64,000 nucleotides of DNA from Caballeronia sp. M1242 (GTDB taxonomy: Bacteria > Pseudomonadota > Gammaproteobacteria > Burkholderiales > Burkholderiaceae). Shown here piece after piece: positions 8,833 through 18,562 of this stretch. Location: NCBI RefSeq assembly GCF_017220215.1, contig NZ_CP071129.1, positions 2,728,001 to 2,792,000 on the forward strand, read 5' to 3'. Position numbers and translations under genes: made by a program. Each line of letters opens with the position of its first letter. Positions within the stretch are counted from its first letter, which is position 1. The notes under the pieces were generated by a model. The model saw only the letters and a list, made by a program, of their open reading frames with translations, had not been told where the DNA came from and did not search any database.

Positions 8833-9700
8833 TTTTTCGTGGAACTTGTGTTCGTGTCGGTCTATTAGCGTTGCCTCTTCCCGGGGCGGGGCGCGCGCCG
8901 GTACCTCGCCGCTTTTTTCGTGAAACTTGTATTCGCGTCGGTATATTAGCGTTGCCCCTCCCCGGGGCGGGGGTCACTTTCTTTGCTGCTGCAAAGAAAG
9001 TAACCAAAGAAAGCAGCTTTTCTTTGGCCCGCAGCAGTTAGAGAGTGATCACTTCGCAGAACGACATTGGCACTCAGCTTGAATCAGCCCTGAATCACCT
9101 TCCGCGCCCGCTGAGCGCCACGTCCGCCGAGCCCCTTGGCTCGACAAAACCAACAGGACACAACGGCTCCGCGTAGAGATAGTCTCAAGCCAGAGCCAAA
9201 GCCAAAGCCATGTAAAGCCAAGCTAAGCCAATGGACGCGCGACAGGGATAGAGAGAAGTCGCAATGAGCGCCGACGCGCGGGCACGTGTCGGGCGTCGGC
9301 CTGCTGGGCCTAGGGCGGCGTGGCACGCCTAAGACACGTTCAGTTGACTTTGTCGTTCAGTGGTGCGAAGTATTTCACTGGTTCTGTCGAGCCAAGGGGC
9401 TCGGAGGACGTGGCGGACAGCGGGCGTGGAGGGTGATTCAGGGCTGATTCAAGCTGAGTGCCAATGCATTTGTGCGGAGTGCACCTTCATTCGAAACCGC
9501 GGGCAAAAAAGCTGCTTTCTTTGGTTACTTTCTTTGCAGCAGCAAAGAAAGTAACCCCCGCCCCGGGAAGGGGCAACGCCAATAGACCGACACGAATACA
9601 AGTTTCGCGAAACAAGCGGCAAGTTACTGGCGCGCGCCCCGCCCTAGGAAGGGGCAACGCCAATAGACCGACGCGACTACAAGTTCCACGAAAGGAAGAC
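8833..9700. repeat. Large imperfect inverted repeat (intergenic repeat family)
   Basis: Between flgK and ycgR two arms of about 320 bp (8833-9155 and 9383-9700) are inverted copies around a ~230-bp unique centre. Each arm has two tandem copies of a block with ACTTGTATTCGCGTCGG and TTAGCGTTGCCCCT, a GGGGCGGGGGTCA segment, and a perfect hairpin built on ACTTTCTTTGC (8976-9001 and 9524-9555, the latter with a 14-bp stem). An outer block reads ATTGGCACTCAGCTTGAATC. Short frames over the hairpin encode peptides with FFAAAKKVT and are repeat artefacts. The centre has short AGCCAA/AGCCAAAGCC reiterations. I recognise this hairpin family as common between genes in Burkholderiaceae; its function is unknown to me. 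Confidence 0.8.
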
Positions 9701-9786
9701 CGCGAACCGACGCCTCGGGACACAGCAACGCACAAGCGAAGAAAGAAAAGCGGTCCAATTGCGGTTCCAAGAAACCGCAAAAGGGA

Positions 9787-10557
9787 TCACCGGGCGAGAG
9801 CCCGCCGCTTCATCTCAAGCTGAGTAATAAGCCGCTGCAGCGTATTCTCCGCCGACCCCGGCATCGAAGTGAACTTGAACCCGAGCGTGAACCGCCGGTC
9901 GCCCTTGAGCGTAGTCGACTCGCGATGCGACACCAGCTTCATATCGAGCGTCACCTTGCCCGTCGCAGTGAAGTGCAGTTCGGCATCCTGAATTTCCACG
10001 CCCAGTTCCATGTCGGCCACGCGCTCGTCGGTCGTGCGTAACGCCACGCCGCCCAGCGACAAATCATGCACCTCGAAACGGAACCGGTCGCCGCCCGGCA
10101 GCGAGCCGCTGCAAATGTACGGGTCCAGCACCGGCGCTTCCACGCGGAAGTATTCGCGGCGCTGCATGTAGTACAGCACCGACGGAAATTCCGCCTCGAA
10201 AGCCGGACGGCCGTCAAACGTCGTCTCGCGCGGCGTGGCCGTCGTGAACTCGACGCGCACGCCATCCGGCGCCGCGTGGAAAATCAGCTTCGGCGCTTGC
10301 AGCACATCGCGGTTCTGCTCCGCGACGCCGCCCCAGTCGAACGTGAAGCGGTGCGACGTCACATCGACATCGAGGAGTCGCGTGACGATCTGCGCGTCGC
10401 CATATTGCGCGGTCAGGAAATCGCCGCGATTGGCCAGATTGCGCAGGGCTACGCCGATTTCCAGCGGATTCCGGCGTCCGAAATCCACGTTGTGGTCGCT
10501 GTCTTCCTCGGCGACGTCGTGTTTCTGATAACTATTCATGGTGCTAGCCGTGTCCAT
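9787..10557 (-). CDS. ycgR: Flagellar brake protein YcgR (PilZ domain)
   Basis: YcgR-type proteins bind c-di-GMP and slow the motor through contacts with stator or rotor. The ~256-residue product has an N-terminal YcgR domain (NPLEIGVALRNLANRGDFLT onward) and a C-terminal PilZ domain from about residue 130 with the c-di-GMP motifs RREYFR and DLSLGG. The start is uncertain: ATGs at 10557 and 10539 are both plausible and an in-frame start at 10584 also exists; none has a strong ribosome-binding site. A sigma-28 promoter match at 10634-10660 supports co-expression with late flagellar genes. Confidence 0.9.
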   Translation of the reverse strand: MDTASTMNSYQKHDVAEEDSDHNVDFGRRNPLEIGVALRNLANRGDFLTAQYGDAQIVTRLLDVDVTSHRFTFDWGGVAEQNRDVLQAPKLIFHAAPDGVRVEFTTATPRETTFDGRPAFEAEFPSVLYYMQRREYFRVEAPVLDPYICSGSLPGGDRFRFEVHDLSLGGVALRTTDERVADMELGVEIQDAELHFTATGKVTLDMKLVSHRESTTLKGDRRFTLGFKFTSMPGSAENTLQRLITQLEMKRRALAR

Positions 10558-10633
10558 TTTGCCCGCGCATCGCCTGCGGCCCACGCCGCGCGGCTCGCCG
10601 GACCGCTATCGATCCGGCACTGTCGTCTTCGGG

Positions 10634-10660
10634 TTAGCGGCATGCCTGTTGGAAAGTTTA
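10634..10660 (-). promoter_or_regulatory. FliA (sigma-28) promoter for ycgR
   Basis: On the minus strand the sequence reads TAAA, 15 nt, GCCGCTAA. It has a perfect -35, perfect spacing and one mismatch in the -10 (GCCGATAA consensus). It lies 77 nt upstream of the preferred ycgR start, so this brake gene is probably a class 3 gene. Confidence 0.7.
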
Positions 10661-10767
10661 GGCGCGCTCGCAACTTTCTTATGTGGTGCGCCGTCCCATC
10701 CGACGTAAAACGTTTGCTGGACACGTGGTCCGTTATCTTCCGCGCGATGCACCTTATCGGCGCGTCG

Positions 10768-11826
10768 TCAGGCGATCTGTCGCATGATCGAAATCAGCTT
10801 CTTCGCGTAGTGGGGATCGGTCGCGTAGCCAGCCTTCTGCATGCCGTGCGCGAAGCCCGCCACGTCGCGCGACGCCTCGATCACCGGCGCATAGCGCGGA
10901 TTGTTCTTGATGACGCTCGCGTAGTCGTTGAGCGCATCTTCGTACGAATCGTAGGCGCGGAAACGCTCGACGACCTTTTTCGGCTGGCCGTTGACGTACT
11001 CGGTCGTGACCGAATCGACCGTCTTGCCGGTCCAGCCGGGCGTCGCCTTCACGCCGAAGATGTTGTGGCTCGTCGCGCCGTTCGCGTGCTTGATCTCGCG
11101 CTTGCCCCAGCCCGATTCCAGCGCCGCCTGGCCGATGATGAAGCGCGCCGGAATGCCGGTCGCCGCGCTCGCCGCCTGCGCGGGCGCAGCGAGCCGCTCG
11201 ACGAACGCATTCACCTTGTCGGAGCCGACGCCGTGGGCCGGCGGTTCGAGCGCGCTAGCCGCCGTATACCCTTTGCCTTCCGAGAGCGACGCGCCGTTCT
11301 TGTTGGCCTGCGCGGCTGCGTAGGCTTTCGCCATCGCGTTCATCGCGGCGATGTTGCCCGCGTTCGATTCGATATCGCCGCCGCCGCCCGAGAGCCCGCT
11401 CATCGCGTTCATCGCGGTCATCGCGTTGGCGCCGCCGCCCATGCCGCCCGCGTCGGTCTTGCCGCCTGCGTTGCGCATCAGCTGCTTGAGCATCATGTCC
11501 GCCACGCCGATGCCCTTCGAGGACATCTGCTGCGACAACTGCTGGTCGAGCATCGCGGTGAAGGACTTCGAATCGTTGGAATCGAACGGGCTGTCGGACG
11601 GCGTCGCGTCGCGCATGCTCTTGAGCATCATCTGCGTGAAGACGGCGTCGAACTGCTTGGCGGCCGCCTTCAGGCCCTGCTGCGGATTGGCCTGCGCCTG
11701 CGCGCGCAGCGCATCGAAGCCCTGCGTGTCGAGCGCGAAGCGGTTCGAGAGATTCGCGAGGCCACCGCTCCCATCGGTCGATGCCAGCGCGGAGTTGGCG
11801 ATGCCGCTCGTCAGGTTCGAGTTCAT
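10768..11826 (-). CDS. flgJ: Flagellar rod assembly protein / peptidoglycan hydrolase FlgJ
   Basis: FlgJ caps the growing rod and cuts peptidoglycan so it can pass. The 352-residue product has an N-terminal rod-binding domain (AAAKQFDAVFTQMMLKSMRDA, ~residues 53-73), a Gly/Met/Ala-rich linker (MGGGANAMTAMNAMSG), and a C-terminal glucosaminidase domain from about residue 205 (IPARFIIGQAALESGWGKRE, SHNIFGVKA, FRAYDSYEDALNDYA). The ATG follows an AAGGAG site overlapping the flgI stop, so it is coupled to flgI. Confidence 0.95.
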   Translation of the reverse strand: MNSNLTSGIANSALASTDGSGGLANLSNRFALDTQGFDALRAQAQANPQQGLKAAAKQFDAVFTQMMLKSMRDATPSDSPFDSNDSKSFTAMLDQQLSQQMSSKGIGVADMMLKQLMRNAGGKTDAGGMGGGANAMTAMNAMSGLSGGGGDIESNAGNIAAMNAMAKAYAAAQANKNGASLSEGKGYTAASALEPPAHGVGSDKVNAFVERLAAPAQAASAATGIPARFIIGQAALESGWGKREIKHANGATSHNIFGVKATPGWTGKTVDSVTTEYVNGQPKKVVERFRAYDSYEDALNDYASVIKNNPRYAPVIEASRDVAGFAHGMQKAGYATDPHYAKKLISIMRQIA

Positions 11827-11838
11827 GTGCCGGGCTCC

Positions 11839-12966
11839 TTAGATGATTTCGAGGTCGGCGCGCAGCGCGCCTGCCGCCTTCATCGACTGGAGAATCGAAA
11901 TCAGGTCCGCGGGCGTCGCGCCGAGCGCGTTGAGCGCCTTCACGACATCCGCGAGATTCGCGCCGGCCGAAAGCATCTTGAGCGCGCCGCTGTCCTGCTT
12001 CAGCTGAATCTGCGACTGCTTCGCCGCCACCGTCTGCCCGTTCGAGAGCGCGTTCGGCTGGCTCACCGCCGTCTGCGTGTTGATGACGACCGAGAGATTG
12101 CCGTGCGCGACCGCGCAGTTCTGCAGCGTGACCATCTGATTCATCACGATGGAGCCGGTGCGCGCGTTGAGAATCACCTTCGCGGCGGCCTGCGCCGGAC
12201 GCACGTCGATGTTCTGCAATTGCGCCATGAACTGCACCTGCTCGCTGGCGTCTTGCGGCGCGCGCAGCTGGATGGTGCGGCCGTCGAGCGCGAGCGCCGT
12301 GCCCATGCCGAACTGGTTGTTCACCGCCGCGACGATGCGCTGCGTCGTGTCGAAGTCCATCTCGCGCAGTTCCATCTGCATGACGCCGCCTTGCTGCTGC
12401 AACGCCGCCGGCACCGCGCGCTCGACAATGGCGCCCGCCGAAATGCGCCCCACCGCGAGTTGGTTCACCTGCACCTTGCTGCCGTTCGCGCTCGCGCCCG
12501 CGCCGCCGACGACGAGGTTGCCCTGCGCCATCGCGTACACCTGGCCGTCCGCGCCCTTGAGCGGCGACATGAGCAGCGTGCCGCCGCGCAGGCTTTTCGC
12601 ATTGCCGAGCGACGACACCGTGACGTCGATCGCCTCGCCGGGACGCGCGAAAGGCGGCAGCGTCGCCGTCACCATCACGGCGGCGACGTTCTTCAACTGC
12701 ATGTTCTGCGTCGTGGCCGAGTTCACCGTGATGCCGAGATTGCCGAGCATGTTCGTCAAGCTCTGCGTGGTGAACGGCGTCTGCATGGTCTGGTCGCCGG
12801 TGCCGTCGAGACCGACGACGAGGCCGTAGCCGATCAGCGGGTTGTCGCGCACGCCCTGGAACGAGACGAGGTCTTTCAGGCGCTCGGCGTGCGCGTGCTG
12901 CGCGGAGGTCAGGGCCACGAGCGCGGCCGCGAGCGAGAACGAAACGAAACGAAGAAGCGGATTCAT
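11839..12966 (-). CDS. flgI: Flagellar P-ring protein FlgI
   Basis: FlgI makes the peptidoglycan-level bushing around the rod. The 375-residue precursor has a signal peptide ([27 protein letters not shown]) followed directly by the conserved [26 protein letters not shown] start of the mature protein, and ends with [28 protein letters not shown]. The start at 12966 is chosen because it gives this signal peptide; the frame is open far upstream only because it shadows flgH. Confidence 0.96.
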   Translation of the reverse strand: MNPLLRFVSFSLAAALVALTSAQHAHAERLKDLVSFQGVRDNPLIGYGLVVGLDGTGDQTMQTPFTTQSLTNMLGNLGITVNSATTQNMQLKNVAAVMVTATLPPFARPGEAIDVTVSSLGNAKSLRGGTLLMSPLKGADGQVYAMAQGNLVVGGAGASANGSKVQVNQLAVGRISAGAIVERAVPAALQQQGGVMQMELREMDFDTTQRIVAAVNNQFGMGTALALDGRTIQLRAPQDASEQVQFMAQLQNIDVRPAQAAAKVILNARTGSIVMNQMVTLQNCAVAHGNLSVVINTQTAVSQPNALSNGQTVAAKQSQIQLKQDSGALKMLSAGANLADVVKALNALGATPADLISILQSMKAAGALRADLEII

Positions 12967-12968
12967 GA

Positions 12969-13652
12969 TCAGAACGGCGCCACGTTGAGGAAGAAGCGCT
13001 GCAGCCAGCCCATGTTCTGCGCTTCGTCGATATAGCCTTTCGCGGAATATTCGATCTTCGCGTCGGCGATCTGCGTGGAGTACACGGTGTTGCTGCCCGA
13101 GATGGTCGTCGGATTGACGACGCCCGAGAAGCGCACGAATTCGTTGCCCTGATTGATGAGCATCTGTTTTTCGCCGCTCACCATCAGGTTGCCGTTGGGC
13201 AGCACTTCGGTGACGGTGACGGTGAGGGTGCCGCTGAACGTGTTCGCCGCGCTCGCGCCGCCCGCCGCCGTGAACTTGTTCGCGCCGGTCGCGGACAGGT
13301 TCGTGTTGTTGAAGAGCCCGCCGAAGATGCCGGGCGTCGTCGGCACGGAGAACGAGCCGGTGCCGCCGCGGTTGGTGTTCGCCGCGGACGACTTCGTGGC
13401 GTTCACGTTTTCCGAGATCACGATGGTCAAGATGTCGCCGACATTGCGCGGACGCTGGTCTTCGAAGAGCGGCCGGCCCGCGTAGCCCGCGTTGTAGATC
13501 GCGCCGGGCGAGCGCCCGCCGCTGGGCGGCTGCGGCGGACGCGCGGTCATCGGCTGCTGGACGATCGGCTCCTTCGGCACGAGGCCGCATGCGCCGAGCG
13601 CGGCGACGAGTGCGGCAACCGCTGCACGCGTGAAGATTTGAGTGGGCGACAT
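12969..13652 (-). CDS. flgH: Flagellar L-ring lipoprotein FlgH
   Basis: FlgH forms the outer-membrane ring. The 227-residue precursor carries a lipoprotein signal with lipobox LGAC (Cys at about residue 22), then the conserved [23 protein letters not shown] segment and the C-terminal [20 protein letters not shown]. It is separated from flgI by only 2 nt. Length and motifs fit the family. Confidence 0.96.
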   Translation of the reverse strand: MSPTQIFTRAAVAALVAALGACGLVPKEPIVQQPMTARPPQPPSGGRSPGAIYNAGYAGRPLFEDQRPRNVGDILTIVISENVNATKSSAANTNRGGTGSFSVPTTPGIFGGLFNNTNLSATGANKFTAAGGASAANTFSGTLTVTVTEVLPNGNLMVSGEKQMLINQGNEFVRFSGVVNPTTISGSNTVYSTQIADAKIEYSAKGYIDEAQNMGWLQRFFLNVAPF

Positions 13653-13728
13653 CTTGGTGACTCGTATGAAGCTGAATGAAGCGTTAGTGTGACGCCATCC
13701 CTTGCGTTTTCATCCGTTGAAAAGAGGG

Positions 13729-14517
13729 TTAAACCTGCATCTGAGAAAGCGTTTGCAGCATCTGGTCCGACGTGGTCACGGCCTTGCTGTTGATTTCGTA
13801 CGCGCGCTGCGTCTGGATCATGTTGACCAGTTCCTGCACCACGTTCACGTTCGACGCTTCGACATAGCCCTGTTGCAACGTGCCCGCGCCGTTCAGGCCC
13901 GGCTGCGACACGTTCGGCGCGCCGGAGCTGCCCGTCTCGGAGAACAGGTTCTCGCCGCGCGCTTCCAGACCGGCCGGGTTGATGAAGGTCGCAAGCTGAA
14001 TGGAGCCGACGTTCGTCGCGGCCGTCGAGTTCGGCTGCGTGATGGACACGGTGCCGTCCGAGCCGATGGTGATCGACGTCGCGTTGGTCGGAATGGTGAT
14101 GGCCGGGTTCAGCTGATAGCCGCTCGACGTGACGAGCTGGCCCTGCGCGTTGGTTTGGAACGAGCCGTCGCGCGTGTAGGCCGTGGTGCCGTCGGGCATC
14201 GTCACCTGGAAGAAGCCCTGACCGTTGATGGCCACGTCCTTCGAGTTGCCCGTCTGTTGCAGATTGCCCTGCGTGTAGAGGCGTTCCGTTGCGACTTGCT
14301 GGACGCCCGTGCCGAGCTGCACGCCCGAGGCGAGTTCGGTTTGCTGCGTCGAGTTCGCGCCCGGCTGGCGCGTGGTCTGGTACAGCAGATCTTCGAACAC
14401 GGCGCGCGAGCCCTTGAAGCCGTTGGTGCTCACGTTGGCGAGGTTGTTCGAAATGACGTCCATCTGCGCCTGCTGCGCATTCATGCCGGTCGCGGCGATA
14501 TAGAGAGAGCGATTCAT
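13729..14517 (-). CDS. flgG: Flagellar distal rod protein FlgG
   Basis: FlgG builds the distal rod. The 262-residue product matches the family closely: [20 protein letters not shown] at the start, [20 protein letters not shown], and the C-terminal [26 protein letters not shown] helix. The length is standard. It lies 31 nt downstream of flgF and 76 nt upstream of flgH. Confidence 0.97.
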   Translation of the reverse strand: MNRSLYIAATGMNAQQAQMDVISNNLANVSTNGFKGSRAVFEDLLYQTTRQPGANSTQQTELASGVQLGTGVQQVATERLYTQGNLQQTGNSKDVAINGQGFFQVTMPDGTTAYTRDGSFQTNAQGQLVTSSGYQLNPAITIPTNATSITIGSDGTVSITQPNSTAATNVGSIQLATFINPAGLEARGENLFSETGSSGAPNVSQPGLNGAGTLQQGYVEASNVNVVQELVNMIQTQRAYEINSKAVTTSDQMLQTLSQMQV

Positions 14518-14548
14518 GTCTGTGTTGTCCTAGTGTCTTGCAGGCCGC

Positions 14549-15301
14549 TTAGGAGAAGTTGAGCAGCTTGTTGGCCGATTGTTCGTTCTGGTCCGCCGAT
14601 TCCATGAGCTTCGTCTGCATCTGGAACTGGCGCGCGTTGGTGATCATCGAGACCATCGCGGAGACCGGGTTCACGTTGCTGCCTTCGAGCGCGCCGCCGG
14701 CCACGACCACGTTCGGGTCCGCATCGGCGGGGTCGCCCGACGCGGTGCGATAAAGACCGTCGTCGCCGCGCGAGAGCGTGGCCGGGTCCGGATTGACGAG
14801 CTTCAGCTGATCCACCGTCGCAATCGCGGTCGGCGGATCGCCCGGAATCAGCGCGGACACCGTGCCGTCCTTGCCGATGGTCACTTCCGCGCCCGGCGGC
14901 ACCGACAGCGGGCCGCCGTTGCCGAGCACCGGCAGGTTGTTCGCGGTGACGAGCTGGCCGTTCTGGTCCACGTGCAGGTTGCCGGCGCGCGTGTACGCCT
15001 CGCCGCCGTCCGCCGTCTGCACGGAGAGCCAGCCCGGCCCTTGCACGGCGACGTCGAGCGGATTGCCGGTCTGCTGGATCGGGCCGGCCGAGTAATCCGC
15101 CGTCGGCGTGGACGAGAGCACGAAAGTGCGCGTCGTGCCGTCGGCGGACTGGTTCTCGAACGACATCGGCACCTGACGGAACGCCGCGAGTTGCGCCTTG
15201 AAACCCGTGGTCGATGCGTTCGCCAGGTTGTTCGCCACGACAGCTTGCTGTTCCAGCGACTGGCTTGCGCCGGTCATCGCGGTGTAGATCAGACGGTCCA
15301 T
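14549..15301 (-). CDS. flgF: Flagellar proximal rod protein FlgF
   Basis: FlgF is a proximal rod subunit. The 250-residue product starts MDRLIYTAMTGASQSLEQQA, has the NLANASTTGFKAQLAAFR rod signature, the LDVAVQGPGWLSVQT motif that separates FlgF from FlgG, and the C-terminal GSNVNPVSAMVSMITNARQFQMQ helix. It lies between flgE and flgG in the canonical order. Confidence 0.96.
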   Translation of the reverse strand: MDRLIYTAMTGASQSLEQQAVVANNLANASTTGFKAQLAAFRQVPMSFENQSADGTTRTFVLSSTPTADYSAGPIQQTGNPLDVAVQGPGWLSVQTADGGEAYTRAGNLHVDQNGQLVTANNLPVLGNGGPLSVPPGAEVTIGKDGTVSALIPGDPPTAIATVDQLKLVNPDPATLSRGDDGLYRTASGDPADADPNVVVAGGALEGSNVNPVSAMVSMITNARQFQMQTKLMESADQNEQSANKLLNFS

Positions 15302-15348
15302 GAATCGCTTCCTTCTTTCCTGATGCGTCTAGTGCGTGCGGACGGTGA

Positions 15349-16566
15349 TTACAGATTGATCAGCGTCTGGTCGACGGTCTGCTGCGTCTTGATCGTCTGC
15401 GCGTTCGCCTGATAGTTGCGCTGCGCGGTGATCAGATTCACGAGCTCGCTCGTCAGATCGACGTTGGAGTTTTCCACCGCGCCGCCTTGCAGCGTGCCGT
15501 GGTTCGTCGAGCCCGGCACGCCCACTTGCGGCGCGCCCGAAGCGGCCGTTTGCGCGTACACGTTGCCGCCGAGGTTCTGCAGGCCGTTCTGGTTGTTGAA
15601 GTTCGCGACCGCGATTTGCCCGAGCGCCTTCGTTTCGCCGTTCGAGTAATTGCCGGTCAGCATGCCGTCGGTGCCGACGGTGAAGCCCGTCAGTTCGCCC
15701 GTGCTGTTGCCGTCCTGATGCAGATTCGTGAGGCCGCTCTTCGCGCCGTACTGCGTGGTGCCGGAGAGATCGAGCGTCAACGATTGCGTCGTCGCGCCGG
15801 ACGGGTCCGCCCCGTTCGGAATGGTGAACGTGAACTTCGAGCCGCTCGTCAGGTTGCCCGACGAATCGAACGTCACGGCGCCCAGGTCGGTCTTTTGCGT
15901 GACCGGGTCGCCGTAGCCCGCGAATGCTTCCCACGAGCCGGTGCCAGTCTTCGTGAAGTAGACGGACACCTTCTGCGTGCCGCCGAGCGTGTCGTACACA
16001 TCCACCGAAGTCGACGCGTTGTACGTGTTGCCGTTGGTCGGATCGAAGCTGCTCGCCGCGTGGTTCGTGTCCTGCGAGTTCAGGTTGAACGCAGCGGTGA
16101 TCGTCTTCGTCGCCGTCGGCGCGATGTTCGCGGTCGGCACGGTGAGCGGCACCGTGCTCGCGCTGTTGACGACGCCGCCCGAATCGGCCGCGTAGCCCAT
16201 CAGTTGCAGGCCCGCCGAGTTGACGATCTTGCCGCTGTCGTCCAGATGGAACACGCCGTTGCGCGAATACACGGTCGAGCCGTTGTTCGACAGCTGATAG
16301 AAGCCGTTGCCGTTGATCGCGACGTCGAGCGCCTGGTTGGTCGTCGTGATCGTGCCTTGCGAGAACTGCTGCTGGACTTCCGCGAGGCGCGTGCCGATGC
16401 CGATCTGGTTCGACACGGCCGTCGCCATCGAACTCGCGTACATGTCCGCGAACTGCGCGGCGCCCTGCTTGAAGCCGACGGTGTTCGCGTTCGCGATGTT
16501 GTTGCCGATCACGTCGAGGTCGCTCGACGCGGCGCCGAGGCCGCTCAGTGCTTGTTGGTAGCTCAT
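15349..16566 (-). CDS. flgE: Flagellar hook protein FlgE
   Basis: FlgE is the structural subunit of the hook. The 405-residue product has the N-terminal SYQQALSGLGAASSDLDVIGNNIANANTVGFK-type signature (residues 2-33), a central variable domain, the ALDVAINGNGFYQL motif, and the C-terminal NSNVDLTSELVNLITAQRNYQANAQ helix. Length is typical of Burkholderiales FlgE. It lies 47 nt downstream of flgD, its capping protein. Confidence 0.97.
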   Translation of the reverse strand: MSYQQALSGLGAASSDLDVIGNNIANANTVGFKQGAAQFADMYASSMATAVSNQIGIGTRLAEVQQQFSQGTITTTNQALDVAINGNGFYQLSNNGSTVYSRNGVFHLDDSGKIVNSAGLQLMGYAADSGGVVNSASTVPLTVPTANIAPTATKTITAAFNLNSQDTNHAASSFDPTNGNTYNASTSVDVYDTLGGTQKVSVYFTKTGTGSWEAFAGYGDPVTQKTDLGAVTFDSSGNLTSGSKFTFTIPNGADPSGATTQSLTLDLSGTTQYGAKSGLTNLHQDGNSTGELTGFTVGTDGMLTGNYSNGETKALGQIAVANFNNQNGLQNLGGNVYAQTAASGAPQVGVPGSTNHGTLQGGAVENSNVDLTSELVNLITAQRNYQANAQTIKTQQTVDQTLINL

Positions 16567-16613
16567 GGTTTATCTCTTCGCCGGGCGCATCCCGGCGTCA
16601 AAGGAAAGTGGAA

Positions 16614-17339
16614 TCAAAGAATCGAAGCGACGCTCGACAGCGCGACGGTCGAACCGTTCGCCAGCTTCAGGCCCGGCGTGCCGCCCGTCATTTGCACGAC
16701 GCTCTGCACCTGCGAGGCCGACAGCGTCGTCGCGGTCGCCTGCTGGCCGTTGATCGTGCCCTGCGCGGTGATCGTGTAGGTGCCGTCGGCGAGCGTGGCG
16801 CCCTTCGAGTCGACCGGCGTCCAGCCCGATACCGGCACGACGCCCGAGCCTTGCGCGCCGAGATCCAGCGTGTTGACGATGTTGCCGGACTTGTCCTTCA
16901 CGACGATCTGCAGGTCGCTCACGTCGTTGGCGAGCTGCACGCCGAACGTCGACGACGCGCCGCTCGATACCGTCATGCTGCTTCCCGGCGCGAGCACGTT
17001 CGAACCGATCAGCATGGCGGCCTGCGTGGACTGGCCCGCGGAAAGCTGCGTGGCGAGCGAGCTGAGCGACGTGTTCAGCTGACCGATGCCCGTCACCGTG
17101 TTGATCTGCGCGAGCTGCGAGGTCATCTGCGAGCTGTCGGCGGGATTCGTCGGGTCCTGATTCTTCAACTGCGTCACGAGCAGCGTGAGAAATGTGTTCT
17201 GCAAGTCCGAAGCGGACGTGCCGCTCGTGCTGCTGGTGCTGCTCGACGAGCTGGACGAGCTCGACGTGCCGTTCATGGTGTCCAGCAGCGTCTGCGACAC
17301 CGTGGTGCCGTTGCTGCCGATGGTGGTGTTCGTCGTCAC
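16614..17339 (-). CDS. flgD: Flagellar hook cap / assembly protein FlgD
   Basis: FlgD caps the growing hook. The 241-residue product has a Ser-rich N-terminal tract (about 12 Ser residues in a short span near residue 30), the conserved FLTLLVTQLKNQDPTNPADSSQ block, and a C-terminal FlgD immunoglobulin/tudor-like region (VSGWTPVDSKGATLADGTYT). It lies 11 nt downstream of flgC. Confidence 0.95.
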   Translation of the reverse strand: MTTNTTIGSNGTTVSQTLLDTMNGTSSSSSSSSSTSSTSGTSASDLQNTFLTLLVTQLKNQDPTNPADSSQMTSQLAQINTVTGIGQLNTSLSSLATQLSAGQSTQAAMLIGSNVLAPGSSMTVSSGASSTFGVQLANDVSDLQIVVKDKSGNIVNTLDLGAQGSGVVPVSGWTPVDSKGATLADGTYTITAQGTINGQQATATTLSASQVQSVVQMTGGTPGLKLANGSTVALSSVASIL

Positions 17340-17350
17340 GGTTGGATTCC

Positions 17351-17776
17351 TCAGGTTCCGATGGTCAGAGTCTTGAGCATCAATTGCTTGGCGGTATTGA
17401 GCGTCTCGACGTTCGCCTGATAGGAACGCGACGCGGAAATCATGTTGACCATTTCCTGCACCGGATCGACGTTCGGCAGCGTCACATAGCCGTCCGCGTT
17501 GGCCGCCGGGTTGGTCGGGTCGTAGCTGGTTTTCATCGGGCTCGGATCGTCGATGACGCCCGTCACCTGCACGCCGCCGACTTGCTGGCCGGAGCCGCTT
17601 TTCGCGCCGCCGAGCGGATCGACGGCGAAGACGACCTGCTTCGCCTTGTACGGCTGGCCGTCGGGACCGGTCGTGCTGTCCGCGTTCGCGAGATTCGACG
17701 CGGTCACGTTCAGGCGCTGCGCCTGAGCAGACATCGCCGAACCGGCGACGCTGAAAATGTTCATCAATGAAGGCAT
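17351..17776 (-). CDS. flgC: Flagellar proximal rod protein FlgC
   Basis: FlgC is a rod subunit. The 141-residue product has the N-terminal rod motif ([23 protein letters not shown]), the PYKAKQVVF block and the C-terminal [27 protein letters not shown] helix typical of FlgC. It lies 7 nt after flgB. Confidence 0.97.
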   Translation of the reverse strand: MPSLMNIFSVAGSAMSAQAQRLNVTASNLANADSTTGPDGQPYKAKQVVFAVDPLGGAKSGSGQQVGGVQVTGVIDDPSPMKTSYDPTNPAANADGYVTLPNVDPVQEMVNMISASRSYQANVETLNTAKQLMLKTLTIGT

Positions 17777-17783
17777 GGCTTTC

Positions 17784-18272
17784 TTAACTGTTGGACGTGA
17801 TGGCGGACAACATCGACTTGATCTGCGAGGTCATCACGGTCATTCCGGCTTCGAAATGCAGCGCGTTGTCCGCGAACTGCACGCGTTCGGCGTCGAGATC
17901 GACGGTGTTGCCGTCGAGCGAAGGCTGGCTCGGCACGCGATACGCGAGTCGGCCGTAGTCGTCGGTCGAGCCGCCGGACGCGGTGAGCGTCGAGGTGCCG
18001 GACATGTGGCCCTTCGCGGTCACGGCGAGCGACCCGCTCGCGCTCACCGAAACCGGCTGCGCCATCTTGAGCGTCGCCGTGTTCGAGGCCGTGGCGGACG
18101 CGCCGTCCTTCTTCAGCGCCCCGGCGAGCGCGGTCGAGAAATCGACATCGCGCGCCTTGTAGCCGGGGGTGTCGGCGTTCGCGATATTCGACGACAGCAG
18201 TTCCTGCCGGTAAGCGCGCACATCGAGCGCCTCACGGCCGAACGCGAGTTCCTTGTCGAGTCTGTCTAGCAT
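17784..18272 (-). CDS. flgB: Flagellar proximal rod protein FlgB
   Basis: FlgB is the first rod subunit. The 162-residue product has the FlgB signature [25 protein letters not shown] at residues 21-45, and the C-terminal [24 protein letters not shown]. It is somewhat longer than the usual ~140 residues because of a Ser/Thr/Ala-rich insert (about residues 55-105). It is the first gene of the long minus-strand flgBCDEFGHIJ run and is divergent from flgA. Confidence 0.95.
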   Translation of the reverse strand: MLDRLDKELAFGREALDVRAYRQELLSSNIANADTPGYKARDVDFSTALAGALKKDGASATASNTATLKMAQPVSVSASGSLAVTAKGHMSGTSTLTASGGSTDDYGRLAYRVPSQPSLDGNTVDLDAERVQFADNALHFEAGMTVMTSQIKSMLSAITSNS

Positions 18273-18562
18273 TCGTTTCTTCTCCGGTCCCGTCGGGGAT
18301 GGTTGTCGCCTGTCCCCGCCCGATCGCTGGGGGGTTTTTGCATGACACGCATCTTAGGAGCGGCGCGCAATAACTAATCCGATGAATAACCGGGAAACGC
18401 GGCCTCTATTCGAGGCTTGGGCGCGGCCCGGCGTATCTAGAATCTGCGTCGAGAGTGGGAAGCGGCGTTTTCATGGCCGCGACCGCACGAAGTGGCCGCA
18501 GCGCGCGGCCCGATCCCTTCAGGTACGCAGTCGCTAGCTACGCGGCGGCGAGGAGAGCAGTG
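18273..18562. other. Divergent flgB/flgA intergenic region
   Basis: This 290-base region separates flgB (minus) from flgA (plus) and must contain the early/middle class promoters of both operons. I see an A/T-richer patch at about 18368-18395 (AATAACTAATCCGATGAATAACC) that could hold an FlhDC-type site, but the match is too loose to assign. No good sigma-28 site is present. A GAGGAGAGCAG ribosome-binding site precedes the chosen flgA start. Confidence 0.5.

Noticed and set aside
4463..9786. CRISPR array
   Set aside because: Repeats at 4.5-5.4 kb and 8.8-9.7 kb have long degenerate units or inverted arms; there are no short identical repeats with uniform unique spacers and no cas genes in the window.
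9458..9823. Short frames with FFAAAKKVTPAPGRGNAN-like peptides
   Set aside because: They translate the repeated hairpin and its flanks; the same peptide comes from the inverted copy on the other strand.
10066..13035. Very long plus-strand open frame (989 codons) opposite ycgR, flgJ and flgI
   Set aside because: It is antisense to well-identified flagellar genes; such frames arise from high GC at third codon positions and the Arg/His-rich product has no recognisable domain.
18360..18400. Possible FlhDC operator between flgB and flgA
   Set aside because: The AT-rich patch resembles the consensus only loosely, and the match cannot be told from chance by eye.
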